Notes under the pieces: generated by a model
Told to the model about the DNA's origin: nothing
What the model saw: the letters and a program-made list of their open reading frames with translations, nothing else
The model's database searches: none
Shown: piece by piece, positions 34,161-42,891 of the stretch
Position numbering within the stretch: the first letter of the stretch is position 1
How the letters are laid out: every line of letters starts with the position of its first letter
DNA from: Myxococcales bacterium
GTDB lineage: Bacteria > Myxococcota_A > Polyangia > Nannocystales > Nannocystaceae
Direction: 5' to 3'
Length of the DNA stretch: 64,000 bases
Assembly (NCBI GenBank): GCA_020633335.1
Contig: JACKDU010000001.1
Coordinates: 930,001-994,000, forward strand
Translations under genes and position numbers: made by a program

Positions 34161-34193
34161 AGAGCGGCGCGACCGAGGAGGTCGCGCCGCTCT
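34161..34193 (+). terminator. GC-rich hairpin with perfect 14-bp stem
   Basis: Left arm AGAGCGGCGCGACC (34161-34174), loop GAGGA, right arm GGTCGCGCCGCTCT (34180-34193), starting 28 nt after the lipoprotein stop. No U-tract follows, but the stem is very stable and suits a terminator of the Spy-like gene. Confidence 0.72.
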
Positions 34194-34216
34194 TCGCGTT
34201 CGCGGGTGCGCGCGTT

Positions 34217-34271
34217 CGCGTGCACGCGTGCACGCGTGCATGCGTGCATGCGTGCATGTGTGCATGCACGC
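34217..34271. repeat. Alternating purine-pyrimidine tandem repeat (8-bp units GTGCAYGC)
   Basis: A 55-nt stretch of uninterrupted purine-pyrimidine alternation made of GTGCACGC, GTGCATGC and GTGCATGT units. It lies between the terminator and the MscS gene. Such sequence readily forms left-handed Z-DNA under negative supercoiling, and the tandem units could change number by slippage. Confidence 0.75.
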
Positions 34272-34355
34272 CCGCGCGTCACGGCGTTATGCCTTGCCGC
34301 AGGGGAGTCGCTGGCCGATCGTTGCATACCCACGTCCGTGGCAAAGGAGACCCCC

Positions 34356-36191
34356 GTGACGCCCCTACGAAGCACGCTAGCGATCGTCCTGAGCACGATC
34401 TTCTTCCCCACGCTCGCGCTCGCCGCTCCGCCCGCCGAGGAGGCCACCGAGGCGGCCGGGGCAGCCGGAGCGCCGGCCCCCGCCGAGCCGGTCTCCGCCT
34501 TTGATCCCAGCGGCTGGGCCGAGAGCTTCCAGGCGATGCTCTCCGACAACGCGATGGTCGTCGGTCAGCGGGTGCTCCTGGCGATCCTCCTCTTCATCGG
34601 CGGCTGGTTGGTCGCCAAGGTGATCGCCTACGGCGTCTACCGGATCCTCTGCAGCACCCAGATCGACAACAAGATCGCCAAGAAGCTCCGCCTCGGGCTC
34701 CTCCTCGAGGGCGACGGCAAGGCGAAGAAGGAGGGCGCCGAGGAGCAGGTCGATCACCTCGAGCGCTTCCTCGCCAGCATCGTCTACTACATGCTGATGC
34801 TCCTGGTGATCGTCGGCGTCCTCCAGTACGCCGGCCTCTCCCAGGCGGCCGGGCCGATCGAGGGGCTGGTCCACACGGTCGTCCAGGCGCTGCCGCTGGT
34901 CGGCAAGGCGCTGGCGATCCTGACGGTCGCCTACTTCGCCGGCACCCTCCTCTCCAAGCTGGTGAGCCGCGGCCTCGGCCTCCTCCGGGTCGACTCGCGC
35001 TTCGCCGAGCTGAGCGCGACCCCCCGCGAGGGCGAGGAGACGCGGCGCCCCTTCAGCGAGCACGTCGGCACCGTGATCTTCTGGCTGGTGATGGTCCTCG
35101 GCCTCTCGGGCGCCTTTGAGGCGCTGCGGATCTCGGCGATCGCCCAGCCGCTGCAGAGCGCGATCGACCGGGTGATCGGCGTGATCCCCTCGCTCGCCTT
35201 CGCGGTCCTCATCGGCTTCGCCGGCTACGTCCTCGGGCGGGTGGTCCGGGCGATCGTCGCCAACCTCCTCGACGCGGTCGGCCTCAACCGCCTGGTCGAG
35301 CGCGTCGGGATGAGCCGCCTCTTCGGCGCGGCCAAGGCGAGCTGGGTGGTCGGCACCACGGCGATGGCCTTCATCTTCATCCAGGCGGCGATCGCCGCGT
35401 TCAACGAGATCGGCCTGGTCACCCTGAGCCAGCCGCTGACCGCGATGATGGAGCGCTTCTGGCTGATCCTCCCGAGCGTCGCGGTGTCGGTCGTGGTGGT
35501 CGCGGTCGCGGTCTTCGCCGGCAAGATCCTCCGCGGCGTGGTCGCGGCCTCGCTCCGCAACCTCGGCTTCGACGCGCTCCTCGCCCGCCTCGGCTTCGCC
35601 AAGATCGCCGAGCGCGAGGATCGCCTCGGCGAGCCGAGCGAGCTCGTCGGCTTCCTGGTCCAGGGCGGGATCATCCTCCTGGCGGCCGCCCAGGCGCTCG
35701 ACAACCTCCACCTCGCGACCTGGGCGGCCTACGTCAACGCCTTCCTCGCCTACCTCCTCAAGCACGTGATCGTGGCGATGGCGATCGTCGTCGTCGGCCT
35801 CGGGATCGGCGGTTACGTCCGCGACGTGATCGAGGCCCGGCAGGGGGCGTCGGCGGGCGAGGGCGGCCGCCGCTGGCTCCCCGAGTTCGCCCGCTACGTC
35901 GTCCTGGTCTTCGCCTTCACGATGGCGGTGCGCCAGCTCGAGGTCGCCGAGGACTTCGTCCTCCTGACCTTCGGCCTCCTCTTCGGCTCCCTCTGCCTGG
36001 CGGTGGCGATCGCCTTCGGCGTCGGCGCCCGCGGGGTCGCCGGCGAGATCGTCCGAAAGCGCTACGAGGAGATGAACGCCGCCGAGAAGGAGAAGGCGTC
36101 GTCGCCCTCGTCGACAGCGCCGCGGCGGCCCTCGAGCCGGACGACCTCGACCGCGATCTTCGGCCGGCCCCTCGACCCCGACGAGCGCTAG
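34356..36191 (+). CDS. MscS/CmpX-type mechanosensitive channel-like protein
   Basis: A 611-residue protein. AAAGGAG is 6 nt upstream of the GTG at 34356, chosen over earlier in-frame starts lying in the Z-DNA repeat. Signal peptide: STLAIVLSTIFFPTLALA. Then repeated pairs of helices similar to the conserved TM helix of PF05552: LLAILLFIGGWLVAKVIAYGVYRIL, AFAVLIGFAGYVLGRVVRAIVANLLDAVG, VAVAVFAGKILRGVVAASLRNLGF and VVGLGIGGYVRDVIEAR. These units occur in CmpX-like mechanosensitive channels; a canonical MscS beta domain is not obvious at the end. Inner membrane. Confidence 0.83.
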   Translation: MTPLRSTLAIVLSTIFFPTLALAAPPAEEATEAAGAAGAPAPAEPVSAFDPSGWAESFQAMLSDNAMVVGQRVLLAILLFIGGWLVAKVIAYGVYRILCSTQIDNKIAKKLRLGLLLEGDGKAKKEGAEEQVDHLERFLASIVYYMLMLLVIVGVLQYAGLSQAAGPIEGLVHTVVQALPLVGKALAILTVAYFAGTLLSKLVSRGLGLLRVDSRFAELSATPREGEETRRPFSEHVGTVIFWLVMVLGLSGAFEALRISAIAQPLQSAIDRVIGVIPSLAFAVLIGFAGYVLGRVVRAIVANLLDAVGLNRLVERVGMSRLFGAAKASWVVGTTAMAFIFIQAAIAAFNEIGLVTLSQPLTAMMERFWLILPSVAVSVVVVAVAVFAGKILRGVVAASLRNLGFDALLARLGFAKIAEREDRLGEPSELVGFLVQGGIILLAAAQALDNLHLATWAAYVNAFLAYLLKHVIVAMAIVVVGLGIGGYVRDVIEARQGASAGEGGRRWLPEFARYVVLVFAFTMAVRQLEVAEDFVLLTFGLLFGSLCLAVAIAFGVGARGVAGEIVRKRYEEMNAAEKEKASSPSSTAPRRPSSRTTSTAIFGRPLDPDER

Positions 36192-36213
36192 CCGGGAGCG
36201 CGGCCCGAAACGA

Positions 36214-36252
36214 GCGAGAGCGGGCGCCGCCGCCAGGCGGGCCCGCTCTCGC
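36214..36252. terminator. Bidirectional hairpin between convergent genes
   Basis: Perfect 12-bp arms GCGAGAGCGGGC (36214-36225) and GCCCGCTCTCGC (36241-36252) around a 15-nt loop. It sits between the channel gene (+) and the isomerase gene (-) and can serve both. Confidence 0.72.
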
Positions 36253-36272
36253 CGCGTCCCGGGGGCGGGGCG

Positions 36273-36800
36273 CTACTCGTCCTCGTCGTCCTCGTCGAGC
36301 TCCTCGCCGTCGACCCCGTGGGGGTGGCCGTGCTCGATCTCCGACTCGGTCGCGTCGCGGATGCCGATGATCTCGACCGTGAAGCAGAGGGTCTGGTCCG
36401 CCAGCGGGTGGTTGAGGTCGACGATCACGACGTCGTCGCGGAGCTCGGCGATCCAGATCGGCGTGAGGTCGCCCTCGTCGTCCTCGACCACCAGCTCCAT
36501 CCCCGGCGCGAGGTCAGCGTCCTCGGGGAAGGCCTCGCGCGGGATCACCCGGATCGCCGACTCGTCGCGGACGCCGTAGCCCTCGCTCGGGGGGACGATC
36601 GCGTCGAAGCGATCGCCGACCCGACGCCCGCTCATCTGGGACTCGAGCCCCGGGACGATGTTGTCGGCCCCGTGGAGGTAGGCCATCGGATCGTCGGCCT
36701 CGGACTCGTCGAGGACCTCGCCCTCGTCCGAGCGGAGGACGTAGTTGAAGATGACGACTTTGCCGTCGCGGATGACGACGTCGGCGGTGCTTTCGAGCAT
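36273..36800 (-). CDS. slyD: FKBP-type peptidyl-prolyl isomerase, SlyD-like
   Basis: A 175-residue protein (alternative GTG start at 36813-36815 adds five residues). The FKBP core reads VVIRDGKVVIFNYVLRSDEGEVLDES.., GADNIVPGLESQMSGRRVGDRFDAIVPPSEGYGVRDES, and an IF (insert-in-flap) chaperone domain follows (IPREAFPEDADLAPGMELVVEDDEGDLTPIWIAELRDDVVIVDLNHPLADQTLCFTVEI). The acidic tail with HGHPHG may bind nickel or other metals as in SlyD, though it is shorter and less Cys-rich. Confidence 0.92.
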   Translation of the reverse strand: MLESTADVVIRDGKVVIFNYVLRSDEGEVLDESEADDPMAYLHGADNIVPGLESQMSGRRVGDRFDAIVPPSEGYGVRDESAIRVIPREAFPEDADLAPGMELVVEDDEGDLTPIWIAELRDDVVIVDLNHPLADQTLCFTVEIIGIRDATESEIEHGHPHGVDGEELDEDDEDE

Positions 36801-36907
36801 GTGGCTCGGTAGCACCGCCTGGGGGCGCGGGCAAGCTCAAGTGTTGCAGAGCCGCGCGATCGGGGTGTAGACCCGGGGCTGACCGCCCCCAGAGGCGGAG
36901 CCCCGCC

Positions 36908-37987
36908 ATGATCAAGTACCTCGGATCGAAGCGGCGCCTCCTCGACCAGATCCTCGCGCTGGTCGCCGGGATCGACGGCGCGCGGCGGGTCCTCGACCTC
37001 TTCTCCGGGACCTCGCGGGTCGGCCACGCCCTCAAGCGGGCGGGCTACCAGGTCGTCGCCAACGATCACAACGCCTACGCCCACGCGCTCGCCCGCTGCT
37101 ACGTCGCCGCCGACGCCGAGGAGGTCGCAGCCGACGCCGTCCGCCTCCTGGAGGAGCTCGGCCGCCTCCCCGGTGAGCCAGGTTACTTCACCGCCACCTT
37201 CTGCGAGGAGGCCCGCTTCTTCCGCCCGGAGAACGGCGCCCGGATCGACGCGATCCGCGAGGCGATCGCCGCCCGCGATCTGTCGCCGGAGCTCGAGGCG
37301 GTGCTCCTGGTCTCGCTGATGGAGGCGGCCGATCGGGTCGACTCGACCACCGGCGTGCAGATGGCCTACCTCAAGGAGTGGGCGCCGCGGGCCCACCGGC
37401 CGCTCGAGCTCCGCCTCCCCGAGGTGCTGCCGCGGGCGCCCCACGGCAAGGGCGAGGCGCTCTGCCTCGACGCCCTCGAGGCCGCGGCGGTCGACGTCGA
37501 CGTCGCCTACATCGACCCGCCCTACAACCAGCACTCGTACCTCGGCAACTACCACATCTGGGAGACCCTGGTCCGCTGGGACAAGCCCGAGGCCTACGGC
37601 CGCGCCCGCAAGCGGGTCGACTGCCGCGAGCGCCAGAGCCCCTTCAACTCGCGGCGCCGCTGCCGGGAGGCGTTCACGCGGCTCCTCGGCGCCGTCCGGG
37701 CGCCGACCCTGATCGTCTCCTTCAACAACGAGGGCTTCCTCGACCGCGAGGAGCTGGTCGAGCTCCTCGCGCCCTGGGGCGAGGCCCAGGTGATCGAGGT
37801 CGCGTACCGGCGCTACGTCGGGGCGCAGATCGGGATCTACAACCCGAGCGGCGATCGGGTCGGCGAGGTCTCGCACCTGCATAACAAGGAGCTGATCTTT
37901 GTTGCGGGGCGCGGGGCGGCGGCGGCTGTGGCCGGGCTGCGGGGGCAGGGCGGCGTGGTCGCGGGGCAGGGCGCGGCCCTAGGCTGA
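36908..37987 (+). CDS. Orphan D12-class DNA adenine methyltransferase
   Basis: A 359-residue protein. SAM-binding motif LFSGTSRVG is at about 31-39, the N-terminal IKYLGSKRRLL fits D12 enzymes, and the catalytic DPPYNQHSYLGNYHIWETL is at 203-221 (DPPY 203-206). It also has FSFNNEGF-like LIVSFNNEGFL. It methylates adenine N6; target unknown. No restriction partner is adjacent, so it is an orphan. The C-terminal Ala/Gly-rich tail is low-complexity, and the gene lies right before the decayed strip. Confidence 0.92.
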   Translation: MIKYLGSKRRLLDQILALVAGIDGARRVLDLFSGTSRVGHALKRAGYQVVANDHNAYAHALARCYVAADAEEVAADAVRLLEELGRLPGEPGYFTATFCEEARFFRPENGARIDAIREAIAARDLSPELEAVLLVSLMEAADRVDSTTGVQMAYLKEWAPRAHRPLELRLPEVLPRAPHGKGEALCLDALEAAAVDVDVAYIDPPYNQHSYLGNYHIWETLVRWDKPEAYGRARKRVDCRERQSPFNSRRRCREAFTRLLGAVRAPTLIVSFNNEGFLDREELVELLAPWGEAQVIEVAYRRYVGAQIGIYNPSGDRVGEVSHLHNKELIFVAGRGAAAAVAGLRGQGGVVAGQGAALG

Positions 37988-38042
37988 GCGGCGCCAGGCC
38001 AGGCCAGGCCAGCCAAAGCGAGGCAAGAACGGAGTAGAGGCG

Positions 38043-38309
38043 ATGCGACAAGGTCCCCACGCGGCAGAGAGAAGCGCGCGTTTGCGTTCTCGTGGATGTT
38101 GGGCGTCTCCTCTCGTGCTGCTGCTCGCAGCGGCGTGTGGGCCGGATCTCAACGGGGCAACGCACGTTACTTCGAGAATGCGCATCCACACATCCTTCGA
38201 GGCTGGGCTCTGCACCGGGGATCTGGTCGATCTAGAGCGCTACGTCGGAAGCGTCGAGATGCTGCTGGGCGTCGAAATGGACGCGCCGGTGGAGGTGTAT
38301 CAGTCGTGA
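38043..38309 (+). pseudogene. Truncated lipoprotein
   Basis: 88 codons with a normal start (signal MRQGP.., VLLLAAACGPD with lipobox Cys near 32), then ATHVTSRMRIHTSFEAGLCTGDLVDLERYVGSVEMLLGVEMDAPVEVYQS, ending in a sudden TGA. The start and the HVTSRMRIHTSFEAGLCTG stretch look like a longer family of lipoproteins in this group of bacteria, so the 3' part appears lost. It leads the decayed strip 38300-39540. Confidence 0.62.
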
Positions 38310-38714
38310 CTGCCCTGCAGCGCGCATCCTGAGTCGCGGGCTTGCGCCCGGACCCGACCCTGCGGAGGAAGCGGTCGACGAGGGACGGCGCCCGGGTGAA
38401 GTTGTAGAGCGAGCAGGTCCGTGGTCGAGATGTCCTTCTCGCAGGAGCAGGGTCCGTGAGGCAGAGCCACTTGCCCGCTGGGGTCGGTTCGCCGGATCCC
38501 GCTCACCAGCGCGAACTGGGGAGGTGAGCATTGAGGTCACGAGGTCGCTGAGCGTGGGCATGACTATGTCCTTTCGTTGTGTACGAGATCGACCCTCCGC
38601 GCCGGCCACAGTGGGCGTCGGCGAAGATATGCGTCCGGGCGAAGCGCCCGTCGACCTCGAATGGGAGGCGGGCCGAGGCCCTGACTTGTTCACCTGAGCA
38701 GGAGATTTTTTGCA
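38310..38714. other. Degenerate sequence, no intact gene
   Basis: No single frame reads through. Fragments with coding character are visible in several minus frames, for example MPTLSDLVTSMLTS and FALVSGIRRTDPSG and LCLTDPAPARRTSRPRTCSLYNFTRAPSLVDRFLRR. Joining them needs frame changes, so this is most likely a decayed gene, not recognised. Confidence 0.5.
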
Positions 38715-39357
38715 TTAGGCTTTCGCCCGCGCTGCCTGGGGCGTTCTTCCCAATGCGTCGGCCGCCATGTGGCCGGGCGGGCGAGTGCCACGCGAATCGA
38801 CGCGGGCCCAGCGATCGAGGTGTCGATCAGTTCGCAGGCGCTCAGATGCGGCGTCGAGGCGCGCGAGGTCTCTTCGAGGCGAACGCGGGCGCGCGCACCG
38901 GGTCTCGCGGTGTTTCGGGCACCTGAGGAAGGCCGCGATCTCGCTGCCGCCCAGGCGCTCCCAGTAGTAGAGTTCGAGGAGGGTCTGGTCTCCGAGCTGA
39001 GGTGGCGCAGCCTCAGGGGAGGCGCTCTCGTCGCGACCGCGAGGAGCGAGCTTGGACCGCCCCCATGTCGACGATCGAGAGCTCATCGCGTCCTCCTCGC
39101 GGGCGAGCGCCTGCCCCGGCGGTAGTGGCCCCGGAGGATGTGGTGCGCGGCCCCGAAGAGGTACGAGCGGAAGGAGGCGTCGGCCCGGAGGCGGTCCCGG
39201 CCTCGACGCAGGCCAGCGAAGGTGCGCTGCACCAGTCTCGACGCCGCGATCGGCCTTGTTGCGGAAGAAGCGAAGACGGCTGAGAAGTAGCGGAGAAGAG
39301 GTGTTGCCGGCTGCCCGGTCGCCCGATCGCCAGGCCCAGGAGTTCTTCGTCCGTCAC
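38715..39357 (-). pseudogene. Decayed ECF sigma factor gene
   Basis: Minus-strand pieces in three frames make up one sigma factor. Start-like VTDEELLGLAIGRPGSRQHLF (from GTG 39355-39357), then region 2 pieces (RYFSAVF..; LVQRTFAGLRRGRDRLRADASFRSYLFGAAHHILRGHYRRG), then region 4 (QLGDQTLLELYYWERLGGSEIAAFLRCP). At least three frame changes are needed to join them, and the helix-turn-helix tail is corrupted. The family is recognisable by the RADASFRSYLFG..HH and ALLELYYWE patterns of myxobacterial ECF sigma factors. It can no longer be functional. Confidence 0.72.
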
Positions 39358-39559
39358 GGCGGCGGAGTGTATCATCCTGCTGTCGCCGGTGACGGTTGAA
39401 ATCGCGCCGCAATACAGGTGAACGGAATGGATCTCGTTGGCACTCCCATGAGAGGCACAGGACATCGAGACCTCTGAGGGGGCAAGTGACCAGATGAGCT
39501 GTGGAGGCACGCATCAGGTGTTCCGACGAATGGAGGAATGATGAGTACGATATCTAACC

Positions 39560-39832
39560 GTGCAAAGCCAAATGGACCATATTCCACCCTGGACGGCAGT
39601 TCAGTTTCGCTTGGTTGTACGGCGACAGGGCGCTGACCATGGTGGCGATGCTGTGCTCATATCGACGCGACGATATCGTCGGTGGATGCGTTCGACGATT
39701 GAGGTCTCAGCCCTGACCTTCAAGGTGGTCAAGAATGAGCAGTGGGTTCGCCCTGGGGACTCACATGCTGAGCGGAACGACCCTGACCCTCATTTCTGGC
39801 CCCCTGTCGGGAACATCAGAGTGGTGCTATGA
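39560..39832 (+). CDS. Possible small hypothetical protein in decayed strip
   Basis: A 90-residue open frame with less GC-biased codons than neighbours, ending RWMRSTIEVSALTFKVVKNEQWVRPGDSHAERNDPDPHFWPPVGNIRVVL. The last 55 residues look protein-like, while the first part may be in a wrong frame (a second short frame starting at ATG 39541 overlaps it). Possibly the end of another broken gene. Nothing else is clear from 39358 to 39944 apart from this. Confidence 0.32.
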   Translation: MQSQMDHIPPWTAVQFRLVVRRQGADHGGDAVLISTRRYRRWMRSTIEVSALTFKVVKNEQWVRPGDSHAERNDPDPHFWPPVGNIRVVL

Positions 39833-39944
39833 GTTCGATCCTCTTCGGCCGCCCACACAGGTTCCGGTGAAGATCAGGCCCTCAGCGCCCGCTCAACCCT
39901 GATGACCGACGAGCCGGACGCAACCACTCCGCCATCCGCGCGGA

Positions 39945-42818
39945 GTGGCCTCCCGTCGCCTTCAGCGAGGAGGGCGTCGAGGAGGCGGCGACGCGGACGG
40001 CTGGCGGCTCCTCTTCGGCGAGGCGCCAGCCGCCGCCCGCATCGGCCGCTACGAGGTCGGTGAGCGGATCGGCGTCGGCGGGATGGGCGTGGTCTACTCG
40101 GCGCGGGATCCCGAGCTCGGTCGCCTGGTCGCGCTCAAGGTCCTGAGCTCCCAGCGGAGCGCGGACCTCAAGCTCCGCGAGCGCCTCCTCGGTGAGGCGC
40201 GGACGCTTGCCCGCCTCTCACACCCCAATGTCGTGCAGATCTACGAGGTCGGCGAGCACCAGGGGGCGATCTTCCTGGCCCTCGAGCTGATCGAGGGCGA
40301 GACGATGGCGCGCTGGCAGGCCCGTGAGGGGCGGTCCTGGCAGGAGATCCTCGCGGCCTACGTCGACGCCGCTCGTGGCCTGGCGGCAGCCCATCAGGTC
40401 GGCGTGGTCCATGGCGACGTCAAGCCCGCCAACATCCTCGTGGGTGTTGATGGGCGGGTGCGGGTCGCCGACTTCGGCCTCGCGCGCGAGCGTGGGGAGC
40501 GTGGTGCGACGCCGATCTCCGAGGAGCCGGCGCTCCCGGGACCCGAGGTCACGACGAACCCCGCGGGCGCGATCGCGGGGACGCCGGCCTACATGGCCCC
40601 GGAGCAGCTCCGGGGGCACGGCGTGGACGCCCGAAGCGATCTCTTCGCGCTCTGCCTCTCGCTCTTCGAGGGCCTCTACCGGGTCCGACCCTTCGATGTC
40701 GACGACTTTCGCCGCCGTCGCGGGCGCCCGGAGGAGCCGATCGATTCGCTGCGGCGCCTGGTCCCACGCGCTTCACAAGTCCCAGGGTGGATCTTGCCGA
40801 TCCTCGCGCGAGGCCTCGACCCCGATCCGGGTCGTCGCTTCGTCGATGTGCCCGCGCTGATCGCCGCGATCGAGTCGACGCCGCGACGACGTCGACGGCG
40901 GCGAGCCCTCGCCACGGCGCTCGTCGGCGGACTCATCGTCGCGGCGCTCGTCGAGAATCTCGTGGCCGCACCAGCGTGTCCCGAGGAGAGCGATGTCCTC
41001 GTCGGCGCCTGGGATCCTCAGGCGAGAGCCGTGCTCCGGGAGCGCTTCCTCGCCTCGGACCTGCCCTACGCTGAGGCCGAGTTCACCCAGGTCGAGCGGG
41101 CGATCGACGGGGCGGTCCTCGCCCTGAGCCGAGAGCGTCGCTCGTCCTGTCTTCGCACCCGCGTGGAGAACGTCCAGTCGGAGGAGCTCTTCGATCTCGC
41201 CGAGGTCTGCCTCAAGGGCATTGAGCGGTCGATTCGCGGGCAGCTAGCCCTCCTCGGCGAGGGCGGTCCAGAGGTGATCACCAACGCTCACGCGCTCGTC
41301 GCCGGGGTCGGTGAGCCGGCGGTCTGCAGCAGCGTCGATGATCTCCGCCGGGGGCCGGCGCCGCCGCCTTCGCGTGAGCTTCGGCGCCGAGTCGACGAGC
41401 TGCGCGGAGCGCTCGCGGACGTCCGCGATCGCACGCTCATCGCCGAATACGCGCGTGCTGGCGCGCTCGCCGACGAGATCCTCGCGGCGTCGACGATCTA
41501 CCGACCGCTCCACGCGGAGGCGCTCCTGCGGCGGGCAGTGATCGACGCCCGCGTCGGTGAGCTCGCGCGTGCGGACGAGACCTTCGCCGAGGCCGCGGCG
41601 GAGGCGGAAGCGGTCCGGGATGATCGACTCGCCGCCGAGATCCTCGGCGAGCAGGTCGAGCTGGCGAACTCCGGCCTCCGCGATGTGTCGCGGGCGCGGG
41701 CCTACGCCCACCTCTATGACGCCAAGCTCCGACGAATCGGGGCGGAGGGGGCGCTCCGCGCGGAGTACCTCGATCGCGTCGGCGAGCTCGAACTCCGCGA
41801 CGGGCGGCCGACGATCGCACTCCAACGTCACGAGGAAGCGCTGGCGAGCCGCAGCACTGAAGATAGCTTGGGGCGGGCGCGGAGCCTCGTCGGGGTCGCC
41901 AACGCGTTGGCGGAGTTGCGTCGCTTCGACGACGCTGACCAGCGCCACTCGGATGCCCGGACCATCCTCCTCAGCGAGCTCGGAGAGTCACACCCCGCGA
42001 GCGCCCGCGTGACCCACAATCTGGCGCTGAATCTCATCGAGAGGCCGGATCCCAGCGAGGCGATGATTGCCCGCGCGAAGTCGCTCCTCGAGGGCGTCCT
42101 GGAGACCGAGGAGCGCTACGGCGGTGACGAGGGCATCGGCGCCGCGCGGGCGAGGGTGTCCCTCGCCCACGCCCTGGTGCTCGGCGGTGATCCGGCTCGG
42201 GCTCAGAAGGAGATCGAGCGTGCGCTGCGGGTCCTTCGTTCCCATCTGCCGCCAACGCACGCTGACATTGCCACTGCCCTGGATATCGAGATCAACGCCG
42301 CTCTCGCCCAGAGCGCGTGGAGCTTGGCCGCGGACGCCTGCGCGGAGCGGATCTCGATCCACCGACAGCTCGGCGAAGAGGTCCCGCTCATCCTGCTGCT
42401 CAACGCTGGCGAATGCCTCCTCCGCGACGGCCGGGCCGTCGACGCGATCCCCTACTTCGATCAGGCGCTTACGGTGGCGACAGAGGTCGGTGACGAGGCC
42501 GCAGGCTTCCTGCCCTATGCCCTCAACGGTCGCGCGAAGGTCCACCTCCTCCAGGGGGAGGCGACGACCGCGAGGGCGCTCTTCGAGCGTGCGCGCGCGC
42601 TGGTGCCGGATGCGTCGTCGACGCTCAGCGGGGAAGAGGCCTGGCTCGTGGCCGAGGTGCTCTGGGGTCACGCACAAGCGAGCGCGGCGAGTGGCGGCTC
42701 TCTCCGCGAGGCTCGTCGCCTGGCGACCACGGCACGGCGCCTCTTCGTGATGCAGGAGCGCTCCCTTCCCGAGATCGGCGACATAGATCGCTTTCTCGGG
42801 ACCCGCAGGGTGCCCTAG
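39945..42818 (+). CDS. Serine/threonine protein kinase with TPR-like C-terminus
   Basis: A 957-residue protein starting at GTG 39945, though the true start may lie at ATG 39902 in another frame if there is a frameshift just after it. Kinase domain 36-310: glycine-rich GVGGMGVVYSA, Lys65 (VALKVL), VVHGDVKPANIL with catalytic Asp158, DFG at 176-178, and APE in YMAPEQL. The residue before Asp is Gly in place of Arg (HGD), so it is of the non-RD type, often not needing activation-loop phosphorylation. A membrane helix at about 324-338 follows a run of Arg residues. The outer part (350-957) contains helix pairs typical of TPR repeats (for example SLVGVANALAELRRFDDADQRHSDARTILLSELG). The second half of the gene is less GC-biased than its neighbours. 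Confidence 0.88.
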   Translation: MASRRLQRGGRRGGGDADGWRLLFGEAPAAARIGRYEVGERIGVGGMGVVYSARDPELGRLVALKVLSSQRSADLKLRERLLGEARTLARLSHPNVVQIYEVGEHQGAIFLALELIEGETMARWQAREGRSWQEILAAYVDAARGLAAAHQVGVVHGDVKPANILVGVDGRVRVADFGLARERGERGATPISEEPALPGPEVTTNPAGAIAGTPAYMAPEQLRGHGVDARSDLFALCLSLFEGLYRVRPFDVDDFRRRRGRPEEPIDSLRRLVPRASQVPGWILPILARGLDPDPGRRFVDVPALIAAIESTPRRRRRRRALATALVGGLIVAALVENLVAAPACPEESDVLVGAWDPQARAVLRERFLASDLPYAEAEFTQVERAIDGAVLALSRERRSSCLRTRVENVQSEELFDLAEVCLKGIERSIRGQLALLGEGGPEVITNAHALVAGVGEPAVCSSVDDLRRGPAPPPSRELRRRVDELRGALADVRDRTLIAEYARAGALADEILAASTIYRPLHAEALLRRAVIDARVGELARADETFAEAAAEAEAVRDDRLAAEILGEQVELANSGLRDVSRARAYAHLYDAKLRRIGAEGALRAEYLDRVGELELRDGRPTIALQRHEEALASRSTEDSLGRARSLVGVANALAELRRFDDADQRHSDARTILLSELGESHPASARVTHNLALNLIERPDPSEAMIARAKSLLEGVLETEERYGGDEGIGAARARVSLAHALVLGGDPARAQKEIERALRVLRSHLPPTHADIATALDIEINAALAQSAWSLAADACAERISIHRQLGEEVPLILLLNAGECLLRDGRAVDAIPYFDQALTVATEVGDEAAGFLPYALNGRAKVHLLQGEATTARALFERARALVPDASSTLSGEEAWLVAEVLWGHAQASAASGGSLREARRLATTARRLFVMQERSLPEIGDIDRFLGTRRVP

Positions 42819-42839
42819 CTCGCGCAGTGCCCTCGCGAC

Positions 42840-42867
42840 GCGCCCGCTCGCGCAGGCGAGCGGGCGC
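42840..42867. terminator. Hairpin between convergent kinase and M16 genes
   Basis: Perfect 12-bp arms GCGCCCGCTCGC (42840-42851) and GCGAGCGGGCGC (42856-42867) with loop GCAG. It can terminate both transcripts. Confidence 0.72.
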
Positions 42868-42891
42868 AGGTGGAGCGCGAACGCGCCTGCC

